Counted from the stretch's first letter, positions 38,330-47,862 are shown. The stretch: 64,000 bases of DNA from Agromyces aurantiacus (GCF_016907355.1 NZ_JAFBBW010000001.1:2666001-2730000), one strand, 5' to 3'. Numbers and translations: made by a program. The notes: generated from the letters alone by a model not told the origin.

Positions 38330-39135
38330 GCCTCGATCGTAGGCTCCGCCTCCGGCGTCGCGTCCGTGAGCGCCTCGATCTCGGCCTGGACGTACGTGTC
38401 GTCGGGGCGCGCCCGCGCGAGCTCGCGCTGCAGCTCGAGCGCCTCGTCGGTGCGGCCGAGGCTGCGCAGCGCGCGGCCCACCGACCAGCGCGCGACGTGC
38501 TGCTGGCCCGCCGTACCGTACTGGTCGGCCGCGTCGACGGCCTTCTGGAAGTGGTACAGCGCGGCCTGCGCGTCGCCCGCGTCGTGCTTGGTCCAGCCGA
38601 GGTTGTTGTGCAGCGCGACGCCCCAACGCTTCAGCCGGGGATCGCGGACTCCGTCGAGGATGTCGAAGCCCTCGGCGGCCCACTCCTCCTCGTGCCCGGT
38701 GTCGTTCAGCGCGAGCATGTGAAGCGCGTCGAGCACGAGGAACGTGGAACCGGCCAGCGCGGCCTCGCGCACCGCCCTGGTCAGCAGCGGCACGGCCTCC
38801 TCGCCGTGCTCGGCGGCCGCGGCGATGCGGCCGCGCTCGAGCGCGACGCGCGCGCGCACCTCGGCGGCCTCCTCGGCCGTCTCGCCCTCGCGCTCGGCCG
38901 CCTCGAGCTCGTCGAGCGCGGCGAGCGCCTCGTCGTCGCGGTGCTGGATGCCCATCGCGCGGGCCAGCTGCGTGATCATGACGGCGCGCTCGTGCGCCGA
39001 GTGCGCCTCATCACCGGAGGCCGCACGGAAGCGGGCCTCGCTCGCCGCCGGATCGGCGAAGTCCCACAGCCGGTCGATGGTCTGCTGTTCTTCCCCCCGG
39101 TGGCGGGACGGATCGGCGTGCAGGGCGTCGGTCAT
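38326..39135 (-). CDS. tetratricopeptide-repeat protein
   Basis: A 269-residue all-helical protein with several TPR-like helix pairs (GWTKHDAGDAQAALYHFQKA, GRALRSLGRTDEALELQREL). No membrane segment or enzyme motif, so it probably mediates protein interactions. I chose the ATG at 39135 because GGAGGT (39150-39145) lies 9 nt upstream; a GTG at 39144 would abut that site. It is translationally coupled to recG and divergent from rsmD. Role unknown. Confidence 0.85.
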   Translation of the reverse strand: MTDALHADPSRHRGEEQQTIDRLWDFADPAASEARFRAASGDEAHSAHERAVMITQLARAMGIQHRDDEALAALDELEAAEREGETAEEAAEVRARVALERGRIAAAAEHGEEAVPLLTRAVREAALAGSTFLVLDALHMLALNDTGHEEEWAAEGFDILDGVRDPRLKRWGVALHNNLGWTKHDAGDAQAALYHFQKAVDAADQYGTAGQQHVARWSVGRALRSLGRTDEALELQRELARARPDDTYVQAEIEALTDATPEAEPTIEA

Positions 39136-39192
39136 CTCTTCCACACCTCCATCATGGCAGCGTCGCGGAGCGGCCCGTTATGCTCCCGAGAC

Positions 39193-39807
39193 ATGACGCG
39201 CATCATCGCCGGGTTCGCCGGCTCGCTCGCGCTGGCCGTGCCGCGCTCGGGCACCCGCCCCACGAGCGACCGGGTGCGCGAGGCGATCTTCTCCGCGCTC
39301 GAGGCTCGCGACGCCGTCCACGGCGCGGTCGTGGTCGACCTGTACGCGGGCTCGGGCGCGCTCGGGCTCGAGGCCGCGAGCCGTGGTGCGAGCGAGGTCG
39401 TGCTCGTCGAGCGGGCGAAGCCCGCCGCCGACGTGTGCCGGCGCAACGCCGCCGCGGTGGTCCGGGCGGCGCGCGGCACCCGACCCCGGATCCGGGTCGA
39501 GGCGCGCAGCGTCACCGCCTACCTCGAGACGGCGCCGGGCGGCGTCGACCTCGCGTTCATCGATCCCCCGTACGACCTCGGCGAGCGCGAGCTCGCCCGC
39601 GACCTCGCGCTGCTCGCACCGCGGCTGGCGGATGACGCGACCGTGGTCGTCGAACGCAGCTCGCGCTCCCCCGAGCCGACGTGGCCGCCGGGGATCGCGG
39701 CCGAGCGCCGCCGCGACTACGGCGAGACGACGCTGTGGTGGGCGTCCGCCGCGGCGGCGCACGATCGCGAGCCGGATCAGCCCTCGACGCCGTCCCAGCC
39801 CGCGTAG
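39193..39807 (+). CDS. rsmD: 16S rRNA (guanine966-N2)-methyltransferase
   Basis: SAM-dependent m2G966 modification of 16S rRNA. The 204 residues begin TRIIAGFAGSLALAVPRSG and contain RPTSDRVREAIFSALEAR, the SAM motif VVDLYAGSGALGLEAASRG and the catalytic DPPY near 125. Length is normal. Its 3' end overlaps the convergent thiL gene by 31 bp. Confidence 0.93.
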   Translation: MTRIIAGFAGSLALAVPRSGTRPTSDRVREAIFSALEARDAVHGAVVVDLYAGSGALGLEAASRGASEVVLVERAKPAADVCRRNAAAVVRAARGTRPRIRVEARSVTAYLETAPGGVDLAFIDPPYDLGERELARDLALLAPRLADDATVVVERSSRSPEPTWPPGIAAERRRDYGETTLWWASAAAAHDREPDQPSTPSQPA

Positions 39808-40775
39808 GGATCCCACCCGCTCGTGTCGACGGGCTCGCCGTCGAGCGTGAGGCGGCCTGCGTCGGCGTTGGCCGTCCCGATGGCCTCGAAGGGATGCGGC
39901 GGCACCACGCCGGGCGGGAAGGCGGCGAGCAGTCCGTGGTCCTCGGCGCCGGCGAGGGCCGTGAGGGGGTCGGCCCCGAGCGCACCGCGGCGGAAGTCGA
40001 TGCCGACCGCGCTCGCCTCGGCCAGGCGGCGCGCGTCCCGCGCGAGTCCGTCGCTGACGTCGAGCATCGCCGTGGCGCCCGCCAGTGCGGCGACGACGCC
40101 GGCCGCGACGGGCGGGCGCGGTGCGAGCTGGGCGGCCACGAGCCGTGGATGCCGTTCGCGCGCGGCCGCCGCGGACGCGGCATCCGGTTCGCCGTGCTCG
40201 TCGCGCCCCTCGGCGAACAGCACGGCGAGTCCCCGGGCGGCGTCGCCCCGGGCTCCGGCGTGGGCGATGACGTCGCCCGGCCGGGCGCCCGAGCGGAGCA
40301 CCGGGCTTCGGCCCTCGAGGTCGCCGAACGCGGTGACCGCGATCGTGAGGGCATGCGAGGCCGACAGGTCGCCGCCGACGACCCCCGCGCCGGGCGCGAG
40401 CTCGGCGAGCGCATCGCGGAGGCCGTCGGCGATGCCCTCGAGCACGGCGACCGGCAGGTCGACGGGCGCCGCGATCGAGACGACGAGCGCAGTCGGGCGG
40501 GCGCCCATCGCCGCGACGTCGGTGAGGTTCGTCGCCGCGGCCTTCCAGCCGAGGTCGTGCGGCGTCGACCAGGCGAGCCGGAAGTCGGGCCCCTGCACCA
40601 TCATGTCGCTCGTGACCACGAACCGGCCGTCGGGCGCCGCGACGACGGCGGCGTCGTCGCCGGGTCCGAGCAGCGATGCCTCGCCGGACCGCAGGCGCGG
40701 GAGCACACGCGCCAGCACGGCCGACTCCCCCAACTCCCCGATCGTGGGCGCGGACGTGCGTGCAGGGGGCTCCAT
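39777..40775 (-). CDS. thiL: thiamine-monophosphate kinase
   Basis: Final step of thiamine diphosphate synthesis, TMP plus ATP to TPP. The 332 residues carry the N-terminal LLGPGDDAAVV, TSDMMVQGPDF, TNLTDVAAMGARP, the GGDLSAS motif and TAMLDVSDGLARDARRL. ATG at 40775 with GGGAG just upstream. It is separated by only 25 bp from the divergent DUF3515 gene, so the two promoters must overlap. Confidence 0.94.
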   Translation of the reverse strand: MEPPARTSAPTIGELGESAVLARVLPRLRSGEASLLGPGDDAAVVAAPDGRFVVTSDMMVQGPDFRLAWSTPHDLGWKAAATNLTDVAAMGARPTALVVSIAAPVDLPVAVLEGIADGLRDALAELAPGAGVVGGDLSASHALTIAVTAFGDLEGRSPVLRSGARPGDVIAHAGARGDAARGLAVLFAEGRDEHGEPDAASAAAARERHPRLVAAQLAPRPPVAAGVVAALAGATAMLDVSDGLARDARRLAEASAVGIDFRRGALGADPLTALAGAEDHGLLAAFPPGVVPPHPFEAIGTANADAGRLTLDGEPVDTSGWDPYAGWDGVEG

Positions 40776-40786
40776 GGCTCCCACGG

Positions 40787-40792
40787 TAGCCT
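40787..40792 (+). promoter_or_regulatory. -10 box of a probably leaderless DUF3515 transcript
   Basis: TAGCCT ends 8 nt before the ATG at 40801, so a transcript starting 6-8 nt after the -10 would begin at or next to the start codon. No ribosome site is visible in the 25-bp gap. I see no good -35. Confidence 0.45.
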
Positions 40793-40800
40793 GAACGACG

Positions 40801-41310
40801 ATGTCCGCTCCCCGCTTCCCCCGCCCACCGCGCACCCTCCCGAGGCGTGCCGCCGCGGCATCCGTCGCCGTCGTCGTGCTGTCGGCGCTCACGGCGTGCA
40901 GCCAGCCCGTGCCGTTCGATCCCGCACCGGACGCCGCCGACCCCGACTGCGCGGCCGTCGTCGTGCGGCTGCCCGACGAGGTCGCGGGCCTGGCCGCGCG
41001 CGAGACCAACGCGCAGGGCACCGGGGCCTGGGGTTCGCCCGCGTCGGTGCTGCTGCGCTGCGGGGTCGAGCCGCCCGGGCCGACCACGCTGCGCTGCGTG
41101 AGCGTCGACGACGTGGACTGGATCATCGACGAGTCCGACGCGCCGCGCTACCGCTTCGTGACCTACGGGCGCACGCCCGCGGTCGAGGTCGTCGTCGACA
41201 ACGACGTCGTGTCGGGCACGACCGCCGTCACCGACCTCTCGACCGCCGTCGCTGCGATCCCCGCGGAGGGCGGCTGCACCGACCTCGAGGAGCTGCCGGA
41301 CGCCGGCTGA
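40801..41310 (+). CDS. DUF3515 lipoprotein
   Basis: A 169-residue secreted lipoprotein: basic N-terminus, hydrophobic stretch and lipobox LTAC (Cys near 38). The mature part contains conserved features of DUF3515 (PDCAAVVVRLPDEVAGL, WGSPASVLLRCGVEPPGP, RFVTYGRTPAVEVVV), with Cys residues that may pair. Function unknown. In Micrococcales it normally lies between thiL and ddl, as here. Likely translated from a leaderless mRNA. Confidence 0.88.
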   Translation: MSAPRFPRPPRTLPRRAAAASVAVVVLSALTACSQPVPFDPAPDAADPDCAAVVVRLPDEVAGLAARETNAQGTGAWGSPASVLLRCGVEPPGPTTLRCVSVDDVDWIIDESDAPRYRFVTYGRTPAVEVVVDNDVVSGTTAVTDLSTAVAAIPAEGGCTDLEELPDAG

Positions 41311-41360
41311 CCGGAGCCTGCGCGTCCGCGGGGCCCGTCCGCCGCGCCGGCACTCCGCGT

Positions 41361-41411
41361 CCCGCACGAATCCCGGGTTCGTGCGGGCTCACCCGCACGA
41401 ACCCGGGATTC
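41361..41411. terminator. perfect 20-bp hairpin between DUF3515 and ddl
   Basis: Arms 41368-41387 and 41392-41411 are perfect inverted repeats of 20 bp with a CTCA loop. A third copy of the outer 10-mer (CCCGCACGAA, 41361-41370) can pair with 41378-41387 instead, so two mutually exclusive hairpins are possible. It lies between convergent genes and is followed on the plus strand by TTCATAT. A bidirectional terminator is likely. Confidence 0.75.
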
Positions 41412-41462
41412 ATATCGGACTCCGCCGCGGCGGCGCGGGGCGGTCGGCTGCTGCGGGCTGGT

Positions 41463-42557
41463 CTACCTGGCGCCTCGCGCGACCCCGAGGTCGATCAGCT
41501 CGGCGATGAGCTCGGGATAGGTCAGGCCCGAGTTCAGCCAGCACGTCGGGAACATCGAGATCGGGGTGAAGCCCGGCAGCGTGTTCACCTCGTTCACGAC
41601 GAACTCGTCGCCCGTGTAGAACACGTCGACGCGAGCGAGGCCCTCGCCGCCGATGGCCTCGAACGCGCGCTGGGCGATCCGGCGCAGCTCCATCGTCTCG
41701 CCGTCGCCGAGGTCGGCCGGGCACACGAGCTCGACGCCGGCGCCGTCGAGGTACTTGCCCTCGAAGTCGTAGAACTCGCGGCCGCTCAGCACGATCTCGC
41801 CCGCGACGCTCACGCGTGCGGGGCCTCCGTCGCGCGCCTCGAGCACGCCGCACTCGATCTCGCGGCCGGCCACGGCCGCCTCGACGAGCACCGTGCGGTC
41901 CTCGGCGAACGCGACCTCGAGCGCCGCGTCGAGCGCGCTCCAGTCGGCGACCTTGCTCACGCCCACCGACGAGCCGCCGCGCGCGGGCTTCACGAACGCG
42001 GGCAGTCCGAGCGAGCGCACGCGCCGCTCCCAGAGCTCGCGGTCGCCGTCCCACGCCGCGCGGGTGAGCGTCACCCATGGCGCGACCGGGATGCCGGCAC
42101 CCTCGAGCACCGTCTTGGTGACGTGCTTGTCCATGCCGATCGCCGAGGCGAGCACGCCGTTGCCGACGTACGGCAGTCCGAGCAGCTCGAACAGGCCCTG
42201 CACCGTGCCGTCCTCGCCGAAGCGGCCGTGCAGGATCGGGAACACGACGTCGACGTCGCCGAGCGAGGACTCCGCGCCGTCGGCCTGCACGACCCGCAGC
42301 TCGCGGCTCGACGCCGACTCGGGCCAGCGCACGCGCGTGCCGTTGTCGACGACCTCGGGCAGGTGCCCGGGGTCGAGCACGAAGCGCGAGGGGTCGTCGG
42401 CCTCGAGCACGAACGCGCCCTCGCGCGTGATGCCGACCGGGATCAGCTCGAAGCGGTCACGGTCGATCGCCGAGAGCACCCCGCCCGCCGTGGCGCAGCT
42501 GATCGAATGCTCGCTGGAGCGCCCTCCGAAGAGCAGAACCACCCTGAGCTTGTCCAT
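41463..42557 (-). CDS. ddl: D-alanine-D-alanine ligase
   Basis: ATP-grasp ligase making D-Ala-D-Ala for peptidoglycan. The 364 residues begin DKLRVVLLFGGRSSEHSIS and include PILHGRFGEDGTVQG, PYVGNGVLASAIGMDKHVTK, PAFVKPARGGSSVGVSKV and the metal-site VNEVNTLPGFTPISMFP. The ATG at 42557 has AAAGGA 5 nt upstream. The first 101 bp overlap the 3' end of gpsA in another frame. Last gene of the leu-mur-ddl unit. Confidence 0.96.
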   Translation of the reverse strand: MDKLRVVLLFGGRSSEHSISCATAGGVLSAIDRDRFELIPVGITREGAFVLEADDPSRFVLDPGHLPEVVDNGTRVRWPESASSRELRVVQADGAESSLGDVDVVFPILHGRFGEDGTVQGLFELLGLPYVGNGVLASAIGMDKHVTKTVLEGAGIPVAPWVTLTRAAWDGDRELWERRVRSLGLPAFVKPARGGSSVGVSKVADWSALDAALEVAFAEDRTVLVEAAVAGREIECGVLEARDGGPARVSVAGEIVLSGREFYDFEGKYLDGAGVELVCPADLGDGETMELRRIAQRAFEAIGGEGLARVDVFYTGDEFVVNEVNTLPGFTPISMFPTCWLNSGLTYPELIAELIDLGVARGAR

Positions 42558-43593
42558 CCATCGTCCTTTCGCCCTGCGGCTCGTCGTCGGTCGTGAGGTG
42601 CGGCGCGATGTCCTTCGGTGCCAGCGTGCCGGCGAGCACCTGTCGCACCTGCTCGACGATGGGCATCTCGACGCCCTTCGCGCGCGCGAGCTCGAGGATC
42701 GGACCGACCGACGCGAGACCTTCGGTGGTCTGCTGCATCTGGTTGACGACCTCGGGCAGCTTGTAGCCCTGGCCGAGCAGGCGCCCGGCGGTGTTGTTGC
42801 GCGACAGCGGCGACTGGCACGTCGCGATGAGGTCGCCGAGCCCCGCGAGGCCCGAGAGCGTGTCGGGATGGGCGCCGTAGGCGACGGCGAAGTCGGTCAT
42901 CTCGACGAGCCCGCGCGTGATGATCGACGCCTTCGTGTTCTCGCCGTAGCCCGCGCCGTCGACGATGCCGATCGCGACGGCGATGAGGTTCTTCAGCACG
43001 CCGCCGAACTCGGTGCCGATGACATCCGTGTTCACGAACGAGTGGAAGTACGGGTTGCGCGAGACGGATGCCACGGCCTGCGCGGTCTCGAGGCTCGTCG
43101 ACGACACCACGGCCGCCGTCGGCTGCTCCTTGGCGATCTCGAGCGCGAGGTTCGGGCCGGAGATGACGGCGATCTTGGACTCCGCGATGGGCAGCACTTC
43201 GGCGATGACCTCGCTCATGCGGTGACCGGTGGATTTCTCCACGCCCTTCATGAGCGAGACCACCGTGGCCTGCGCGTGCAGGTGCGGCTCGGCCGCGATG
43301 AGGTTCTGCCGCAGGGTCTGGCTCGGCACGCACACGTAGACCTGCTCGGCGCCCGCGAGCGCGAGGTCGAGCCGGCTCGTGGCGCGAAGGCCGATGGGCA
43401 GGTTCACGCCGGGGAGGTAGTCGCTGTTGCGCTTGGCCTCCTGGATCTCACGGGCGAGCTCGGGACGACGCGCCCACAGCACGACGTCGGCGCCGCCGTC
43501 GGCGAGGATCTTCGCGAACGTCGTGCCCCAGCTGCCCGCGCCGAGCACCGCCACGCGCTTGCCGGGCGCGCGGCGTGCGGCCGGCCTAGCCAT
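42457..43593 (-). CDS. gpsA: glycerol-3-phosphate dehydrogenase [NAD(P)+]
   Basis: Reduces dihydroxyacetone phosphate to sn-glycerol-3-phosphate for phospholipids. The 378 residues show GAGSWGTTFAK near 20, the WARRPE loop, SLMKGVEKSTG, SGPNLALEIA, the catalytic GGVLKNLIAVAIGI and GLAGLGDL. Family similarity ends near residue 343; the remaining 35 residues are read from DNA that also encodes the start of Ddl, making the protein longer than usual (about 330-345). ATG at 43593, overlapping plsC by 8 bp. Confidence 0.94.
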   Translation of the reverse strand: MARPAARRAPGKRVAVLGAGSWGTTFAKILADGGADVVLWARRPELAREIQEAKRNSDYLPGVNLPIGLRATSRLDLALAGAEQVYVCVPSQTLRQNLIAAEPHLHAQATVVSLMKGVEKSTGHRMSEVIAEVLPIAESKIAVISGPNLALEIAKEQPTAAVVSSTSLETAQAVASVSRNPYFHSFVNTDVIGTEFGGVLKNLIAVAIGIVDGAGYGENTKASIITRGLVEMTDFAVAYGAHPDTLSGLAGLGDLIATCQSPLSRNNTAGRLLGQGYKLPEVVNQMQQTTEGLASVGPILELARAKGVEMPIVEQVRQVLAGTLAPKDIAPHLTTDDEPQGERTMDGQAQGGSALRRALQRAFDQLRHGGRGALGDRP

Positions 43594-44362
43594 CGAGGCG
43601 CCCCGTCTCCTTCTGGCCGTGCTTGGCGGGGTCCCAGCGATCTGCCGGCGGCGTCTCGCCACGCAGTTCGCCCAGCAGCGCGGCGATCGCGTTCATCAGG
43701 TCGTTGGTGGCCGCGAGGAGGTTCGCCTGGTCGAGCGGCTTGTCGCGGTAGGCGGACAGGTCGAGCGGCTCGCCGATGATCACGTCGACGGTCTTCCGCG
43801 GGAACAGGCTGAGCTTCTTGCCGTACCGAGGCAGGATCGCCTGCGTGCCCCAGTGGGCGGCGGGGACCAGCGGGATGCCGCGCTCGAGCGCGATGCGCAC
43901 GGCGCCGGTCTTCCCACGCATGGGCCACAGGTCGGGGTCGCGCGTGAGCGAGCCCTCCGGGTACACGATGACCATCCGGCCCTTCTCGACGAGCTGCTCG
44001 GCGGCCCGGATCGCGGTGTGGCTCTGGCTGCCCGCGCGCTCGACCGGGATCTGTCCCGACGTGCGCAGGAACCACCCCAGGACGGGGTTCTTGAAGAGCG
44101 ACGCCTTGGCGAGGAAGCGGGGCGCGCGGCCCAGGTGCCATGCGGCGGCGCCCATCACGACCGGGTCGATCTCGCTGTAGTGGTTCGGCGACAGCACCAG
44201 GGCGCCGGTCTGCGGCATCCGCTCGCCGTGGTGGAAGCGGTACTTCACCCCGAGGCTCCACAGCGGGAGGATCAGGGCGGCCAGCACCCAGAAGAACGAG
44301 GGGCGGCGCTTCTCGGCGCCGGGCTTCACTGCGGGCACGGCGGCGGGGTCATGTTGGGGCAC
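43586..44362 (-). CDS. plsC: 1-acyl-sn-glycerol-3-phosphate acyltransferase
   Basis: Membrane-associated acyltransferase making phosphatidic acid. The 258 residues contain one hydrophobic segment (about 22-40), the HX4D motif (H61 to D66 in NHYSEIDP), the GQIPVERAGSQS block and the substrate motif YPEGSLTRD near 135. It lies between murA and gpsA, whose product is the precursor of its substrate. Confidence 0.9.
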   Translation of the reverse strand: MPQHDPAAVPAVKPGAEKRRPSFFWVLAALILPLWSLGVKYRFHHGERMPQTGALVLSPNHYSEIDPVVMGAAAWHLGRAPRFLAKASLFKNPVLGWFLRTSGQIPVERAGSQSHTAIRAAEQLVEKGRMVIVYPEGSLTRDPDLWPMRGKTGAVRIALERGIPLVPAAHWGTQAILPRYGKKLSLFPRKTVDVIIGEPLDLSAYRDKPLDQANLLAATNDLMNAIAALLGELRGETPPADRWDPAKHGQKETGRLDG

Positions 44363-44369
44363 CGACCCA

Positions 44370-45740
44370 TTATCCTTCGAGCGCGAAGTCCGCTCCGAGC
44401 AGCTCCAGCTTGGTGATGAAGTTCTCGTAGCCGCGCGCGATGATGCCGACGTTCGACACGGTGGAGCGCCCCTCGGCGGTGAGGGCCGCGATGAGGTGGC
44501 TGAAGCCGCCGCGGAGGTCGGGCACCTCGATGTCGGCGCCGCGCAGCTGCGACGGGCCGGAGATCACCGCGGAGTGCTTGAAGTTGCGCTGGCCGAACCG
44601 GCACGGGCGACCGCCGAGGCACTCCTTGTGCACCTCGATCGAGGCGCCCATCTCGACGAGCGCGTCGACGAAGCCGAAGCGCTGTTCGTACACCGTCTCG
44701 TGCACGATCGAGACGCCCTTGGCCTTGGTGAGCGCCACGACGAGCGGCTGCTGCCAGTCGGTCATGAACCCGGGGTGCACGTCGGTCTCGATGATGACGG
44801 GCTTGAGGTCGCCGCCGGGGTGGTAGAAGCGGATGCCGTCCTCGTGGATCTCGAACGCGCCGCCGACCTTGCGGAAGACGTTGAGGAAGGTCAGCATCTC
44901 GGCCTGGCGTGCGCCGCCGACGAAGATGTCGCCCTCGGTCGCGAGCGCGGCGGCCGCCCAGCTGGCGGCCTCGTTGCGGTCGAACAGCGCCCGGTGCGTG
45001 TAGCCCTGGAGCTTCTCGACGCCCTCGATGCGGATCACGCGGTCGGTCTCGACCGTGATGATGGCGCCCATCTTCTGGAGGATGTTGACGAGGTCCATGA
45101 TCTCGGGCTCGATCGCCGCGCCCGAGAGCTCGGTGATGCCGTCGGCGAGCACGGCCGTGAGCAGCACCTGCTCGGTCGCGCCCACGCTCGGGTAGGGCAG
45201 GGACACCTTGGCGCCGTGCAGTCCGTTCGGCGCCGACATGCGGATGCCGCTCGGGAGCTTCTCGACGATCGCGCCGAAGTTGCGCAGCACCTCGAGGTGG
45301 TAGTCGATGGGGCGGTCGCCGATGCGGCAGCCGCCGAGGTCGGGGATGAACGCCTCGCCGAGGCGGTGCAGCAACGGCCCGCAGAACAGGATCGGGATGC
45401 GGCTGGAGCCCGCGTGCGCGTCGACCTCGGCCATGTGCGCGGTCTCGACCGCGGACGGGTCGAGCACGAGGTCGCCCTCGTTCGCGCCCTCGGTGACGGT
45501 CACGCCGTGCACCTCGAGCAGCCCGCGCACGATGCGCACGTCGCTGATGTTGGGGACGTCCTTCAGCACGCTCGGCGTGTCGCCGAGGATCGCCGCGACC
45601 ATCGCCTTGGTGACGAGGTTCTTCGCGCCCTTCAACTCGATCCTGCCGCGGAGCGGCTTGCCGCCGTCGATCGTGATGCGGTCGACCTGGAGGCCGACGG
45701 CCGTGCCGTGCTGCTTCGCGTCATCCACGAGTGTGTTCAC
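44370..45740 (-). CDS. murA: UDP-N-acetylglucosamine 1-carboxyvinyltransferase
   Basis: First committed step of peptidoglycan synthesis. The 456 residues show the N-terminal ELKGAKNLVTKAMVAAIL, the active-site loop with Cys in GGCRIGDRP near 136, and the C-terminal repeat DLRGGFSHLIAAL. The conserved Cys is kept, so it should be fosfomycin-sensitive at the target. The usual N in KGAKN is present. GTG start at 45740, directly after the leuD stop with no gap, an unusual join of leucine and cell-wall synthesis. Confidence 0.95.
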   Translation of the reverse strand: MNTLVDDAKQHGTAVGLQVDRITIDGGKPLRGRIELKGAKNLVTKAMVAAILGDTPSVLKDVPNISDVRIVRGLLEVHGVTVTEGANEGDLVLDPSAVETAHMAEVDAHAGSSRIPILFCGPLLHRLGEAFIPDLGGCRIGDRPIDYHLEVLRNFGAIVEKLPSGIRMSAPNGLHGAKVSLPYPSVGATEQVLLTAVLADGITELSGAAIEPEIMDLVNILQKMGAIITVETDRVIRIEGVEKLQGYTHRALFDRNEAASWAAAALATEGDIFVGGARQAEMLTFLNVFRKVGGAFEIHEDGIRFYHPGGDLKPVIIETDVHPGFMTDWQQPLVVALTKAKGVSIVHETVYEQRFGFVDALVEMGASIEVHKECLGGRPCRFGQRNFKHSAVISGPSQLRGADIEVPDLRGGFSHLIAALTAEGRSTVSNVGIIARGYENFITKLELLGADFALEG

Positions 45741-46358
45741 TCAGTTCCCTGTCTCTGCCGGCTCCCGGATGGGGAGGGTCGTCGGGCGCCACGCCTCTCG
45801 GTGCGACTCGAACTCGGCGATCGCCGGCTCGTCCCGGAGGGTGAGCCCGATGTCGTCGAGCCCTTCCAGGAGCCGCCACCGAGTGTAGTCGTCGATCTCG
45901 AACGGCACCGTGAGCGTGCCGATGCCCACCGTACGGTCAACGAGGTCGACGGTCGCCGCTATTCCCGGCTGGGCCTCGATCGCCTCCCACAGGCGCTCGA
46001 CGTCCTCGTAGGCGACCTGCGCGGCGAGGAGTCCCTGCTTGCCCGCGTTGCCGCGGAAGATGTCGCCGAAGCGACTCGAGATCACGACGCGGAAGCCGAA
46101 GTCGCGCAACGCCCACACGGCGTGCTCGCGGCTCGAGCCGGTGCCGAAGTCGGGGCCGGCGATGAGGATCGACGCGCCCTGGAACGCGGGCTGGTTGAGC
46201 ACGAACTCCGGATCCTGCCGCCACGCGTGGAAGAGGGCGTCGTCGAAGCCCGTCTTGGTCACGCGCTTGAGGAAGACCGCGGGGATGATCTGGTCGGTGT
46301 CGACGTTCGAACGGCGCAGCGGGGCGGCGACGCCGGTGACGGTGCTGAACTTCTCCAT
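45741..46358 (-). CDS. leuD: 3-isopropylmalate dehydratase small subunit
   Basis: With LeuC isomerises 2- to 3-isopropylmalate in leucine synthesis. The 205 residues carry [20 protein letters not shown], the [17 protein letters not shown] swivel-domain motif and the C-terminal [20 protein letters not shown] at 46358, one base after the leuC stop. Normal length. Confidence 0.96.
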   Translation of the reverse strand: MEKFSTVTGVAAPLRRSNVDTDQIIPAVFLKRVTKTGFDDALFHAWRQDPEFVLNQPAFQGASILIAGPDFGTGSSREHAVWALRDFGFRVVISSRFGDIFRGNAGKQGLLAAQVAYEDVERLWEAIEAQPGIAATVDLVDRTVGIGTLTVPFEIDDYTRWRLLEGLDDIGLTLRDEPAIAEFESHREAWRPTTLPIREPAETGN

Positions 46359-46359
46359 G

Positions 46360-47862
46360 TCAGTTGCCCTCCGCTCCAGTGGTCGAGTACGCCGGCGCGG
46401 CGGTGCCGTCACCCTCCTGCTCGAGGTCCCACGGACTCGACAGCGTGCCGCGCACCGCGGTCGCGGCCGCGACGAGCGGGGAGACCAGGTGCGTGCGGCC
46501 GCCCTTGCCCTGGCGGCCCTCGAAGTTGCGGTTCGACGTCGAGGCGCAGCGCTCTCCCGGCGCGAGCTGGTCGGGGTTCATGCCGAGGCACATCGAGCAG
46601 CCCGCGAAGCGCCACTCGGCGCCGAACTCCTCGAAGACCTTGTCGAGGCCCTCGGCCTCGGCCTCGAGGCGCACGCGCGCGGAGCCGGGCACGACCATGA
46701 CGCGCACGCCGTCGGCCTTCTTCCGGCCCTTGACGATCGACGCGAAGGCGCGGAGGTCCTCGATGCGGCTGTTCGTGCACGAGCCCATGAACACGGCGTC
46801 GACCGGGATCTGCTTGAGCGGCGTGCCGGGCTCGAGGTCCATGTACTCGAGGGCGCGCTCGGCGGCGGCGCGCTCGTGCTGGTCCTCGATCGCGGCCGGG
46901 TCGGGCACGACGTCGCTGAGCGAGACGCCCTGGCCGGGATTGGTGCCCCACGTCACGAACGGCTCGAGCTCGTCGGCGTCGATAAAGACCTCGGCGTCGA
47001 ACACGGCGCCCTCGTCGGTCGGCAGCGAGCGCCAGTACTCGACCGCGGCATCCCAGTCGGCGCCCTGCGGCGCGTGCGGGCGGCCCTGCAGGTAGGCGAA
47101 CGTGGTCTCGTCGGGTGCGACCATGCCGGCGCGGGCGCCCGCCTCGATCGACATGTTGCAGATCGTCATGCGGCCGTCCATCGAGAGCGAGCGGATGGCG
47201 CTGCCGCGGTACTCGAGCACGTAGCCCTGCCCGCCGCCGGTGCCGATCTTGGCGATCACGGCGAGGATGATGTCCTTCGCGGTGACCCCCGGACGCAGCG
47301 TGCCCTCGACCGTGATGGCCATGGTCTTGAACGGTTTCAGCGGCAGCGTCTGCGTCGCCATGACGTGCTCGACCTCGCTCGTGCCGATGCCGAACGCCAT
47401 GGCGCCGAACGCGCCGTGCGTCGACGTGTGGCTGTCGCCGCAGACGACGGTGATGCCGGGCTGGGTCAGGCCGAGCTGCGGGCCGACGACGTGGACGATG
47501 CCCTGTTCCTTGTCGCCGAGCGAGTGCAGGCGGATGCCGAACTCCTTCGCGTTGCGGCGGAGGGTCTCGATCTGCGTGCGGCTCGTCGGGTCGGCGATGG
47601 GCTTGTCGATGTCGAGGGTGGGGGTGTTGTGGTCCTCTGTGGCGATCGTCAGGTCGGGACGACGCACGGGCCGACCCGCCATCCGGAGGCCGTCGAACGC
47701 CTGCGGGCTCGTGACCTCGTGCACGAGGTGCAGGTCGATGTAGATGAGGTCGGGCGTGCCGTCCTCGCCCTTCTTCACCAGATGCGCATCCCAGACCTTC
47801 TCGGCCAGGGTGCGCGGGTGCTCGGGGATGTTCGGGCTCTGCTCAGTCGCTTCCGCGGTCAT
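46360..47862 (-). CDS. leuC: 3-isopropylmalate dehydratase large subunit
   Basis: [4Fe-4S] aconitase-family subunit of isopropylmalate isomerase. The 500 residues contain [20 protein letters not shown] and the cluster ligands: Cys in MGSCTNSR near 361 and the CSMC pair near 424-427. ATG at 47862 with only a distant GAGGAAG upstream. A short Leu-rich leader and hairpin precede it (47911-47979), and it is the first of six co-directional, tightly packed genes. Confidence 0.96.
   Translation of the reverse strand: MTAEATEQSPNIPEHPRTLAEKVWDAHLVKKGEDGTPDLIYIDLHLVHEVTSPQAFDGLRMAGRPVRRPDLTIATEDHNTPTLDIDKPIADPTSRTQIETLRRNAKEFGIRLHSLGDKEQGIVHVVGPQLGLTQPGITVVCGDSHTSTHGAFGAMAFGIGTSEVEHVMATQTLPLKPFKTMAITVEGTLRPGVTAKDIILAVIAKIGTGGGQGYVLEYRGSAIRSLSMDGRMTICNMSIEAGARAGMVAPDETTFAYLQGRPHAPQGADWDAAVEYWRSLPTDEGAVFDAEVFIDADELEPFVTWGTNPGQGVSLSDVVPDPAAIEDQHERAAAERALEYMDLEPGTPLKQIPVDAVFMGSCTNSRIEDLRAFASIVKGRKKADGVRVMVVPGSARVRLEAEAEGLDKVFEEFGAEWRFAGCSMCLGMNPDQLAPGERCASTSNRNFEGRQGKGGRTHLVSPLVAAATAVRGTLSSPWDLEQEGDGTAAPAYSTTGAEGN

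Noticed and set aside
41463..43593. A gpsA-ddl fusion protein
   Set aside because: The two genes are in different frames and ddl has its own ribosome site and canonical N-terminus.
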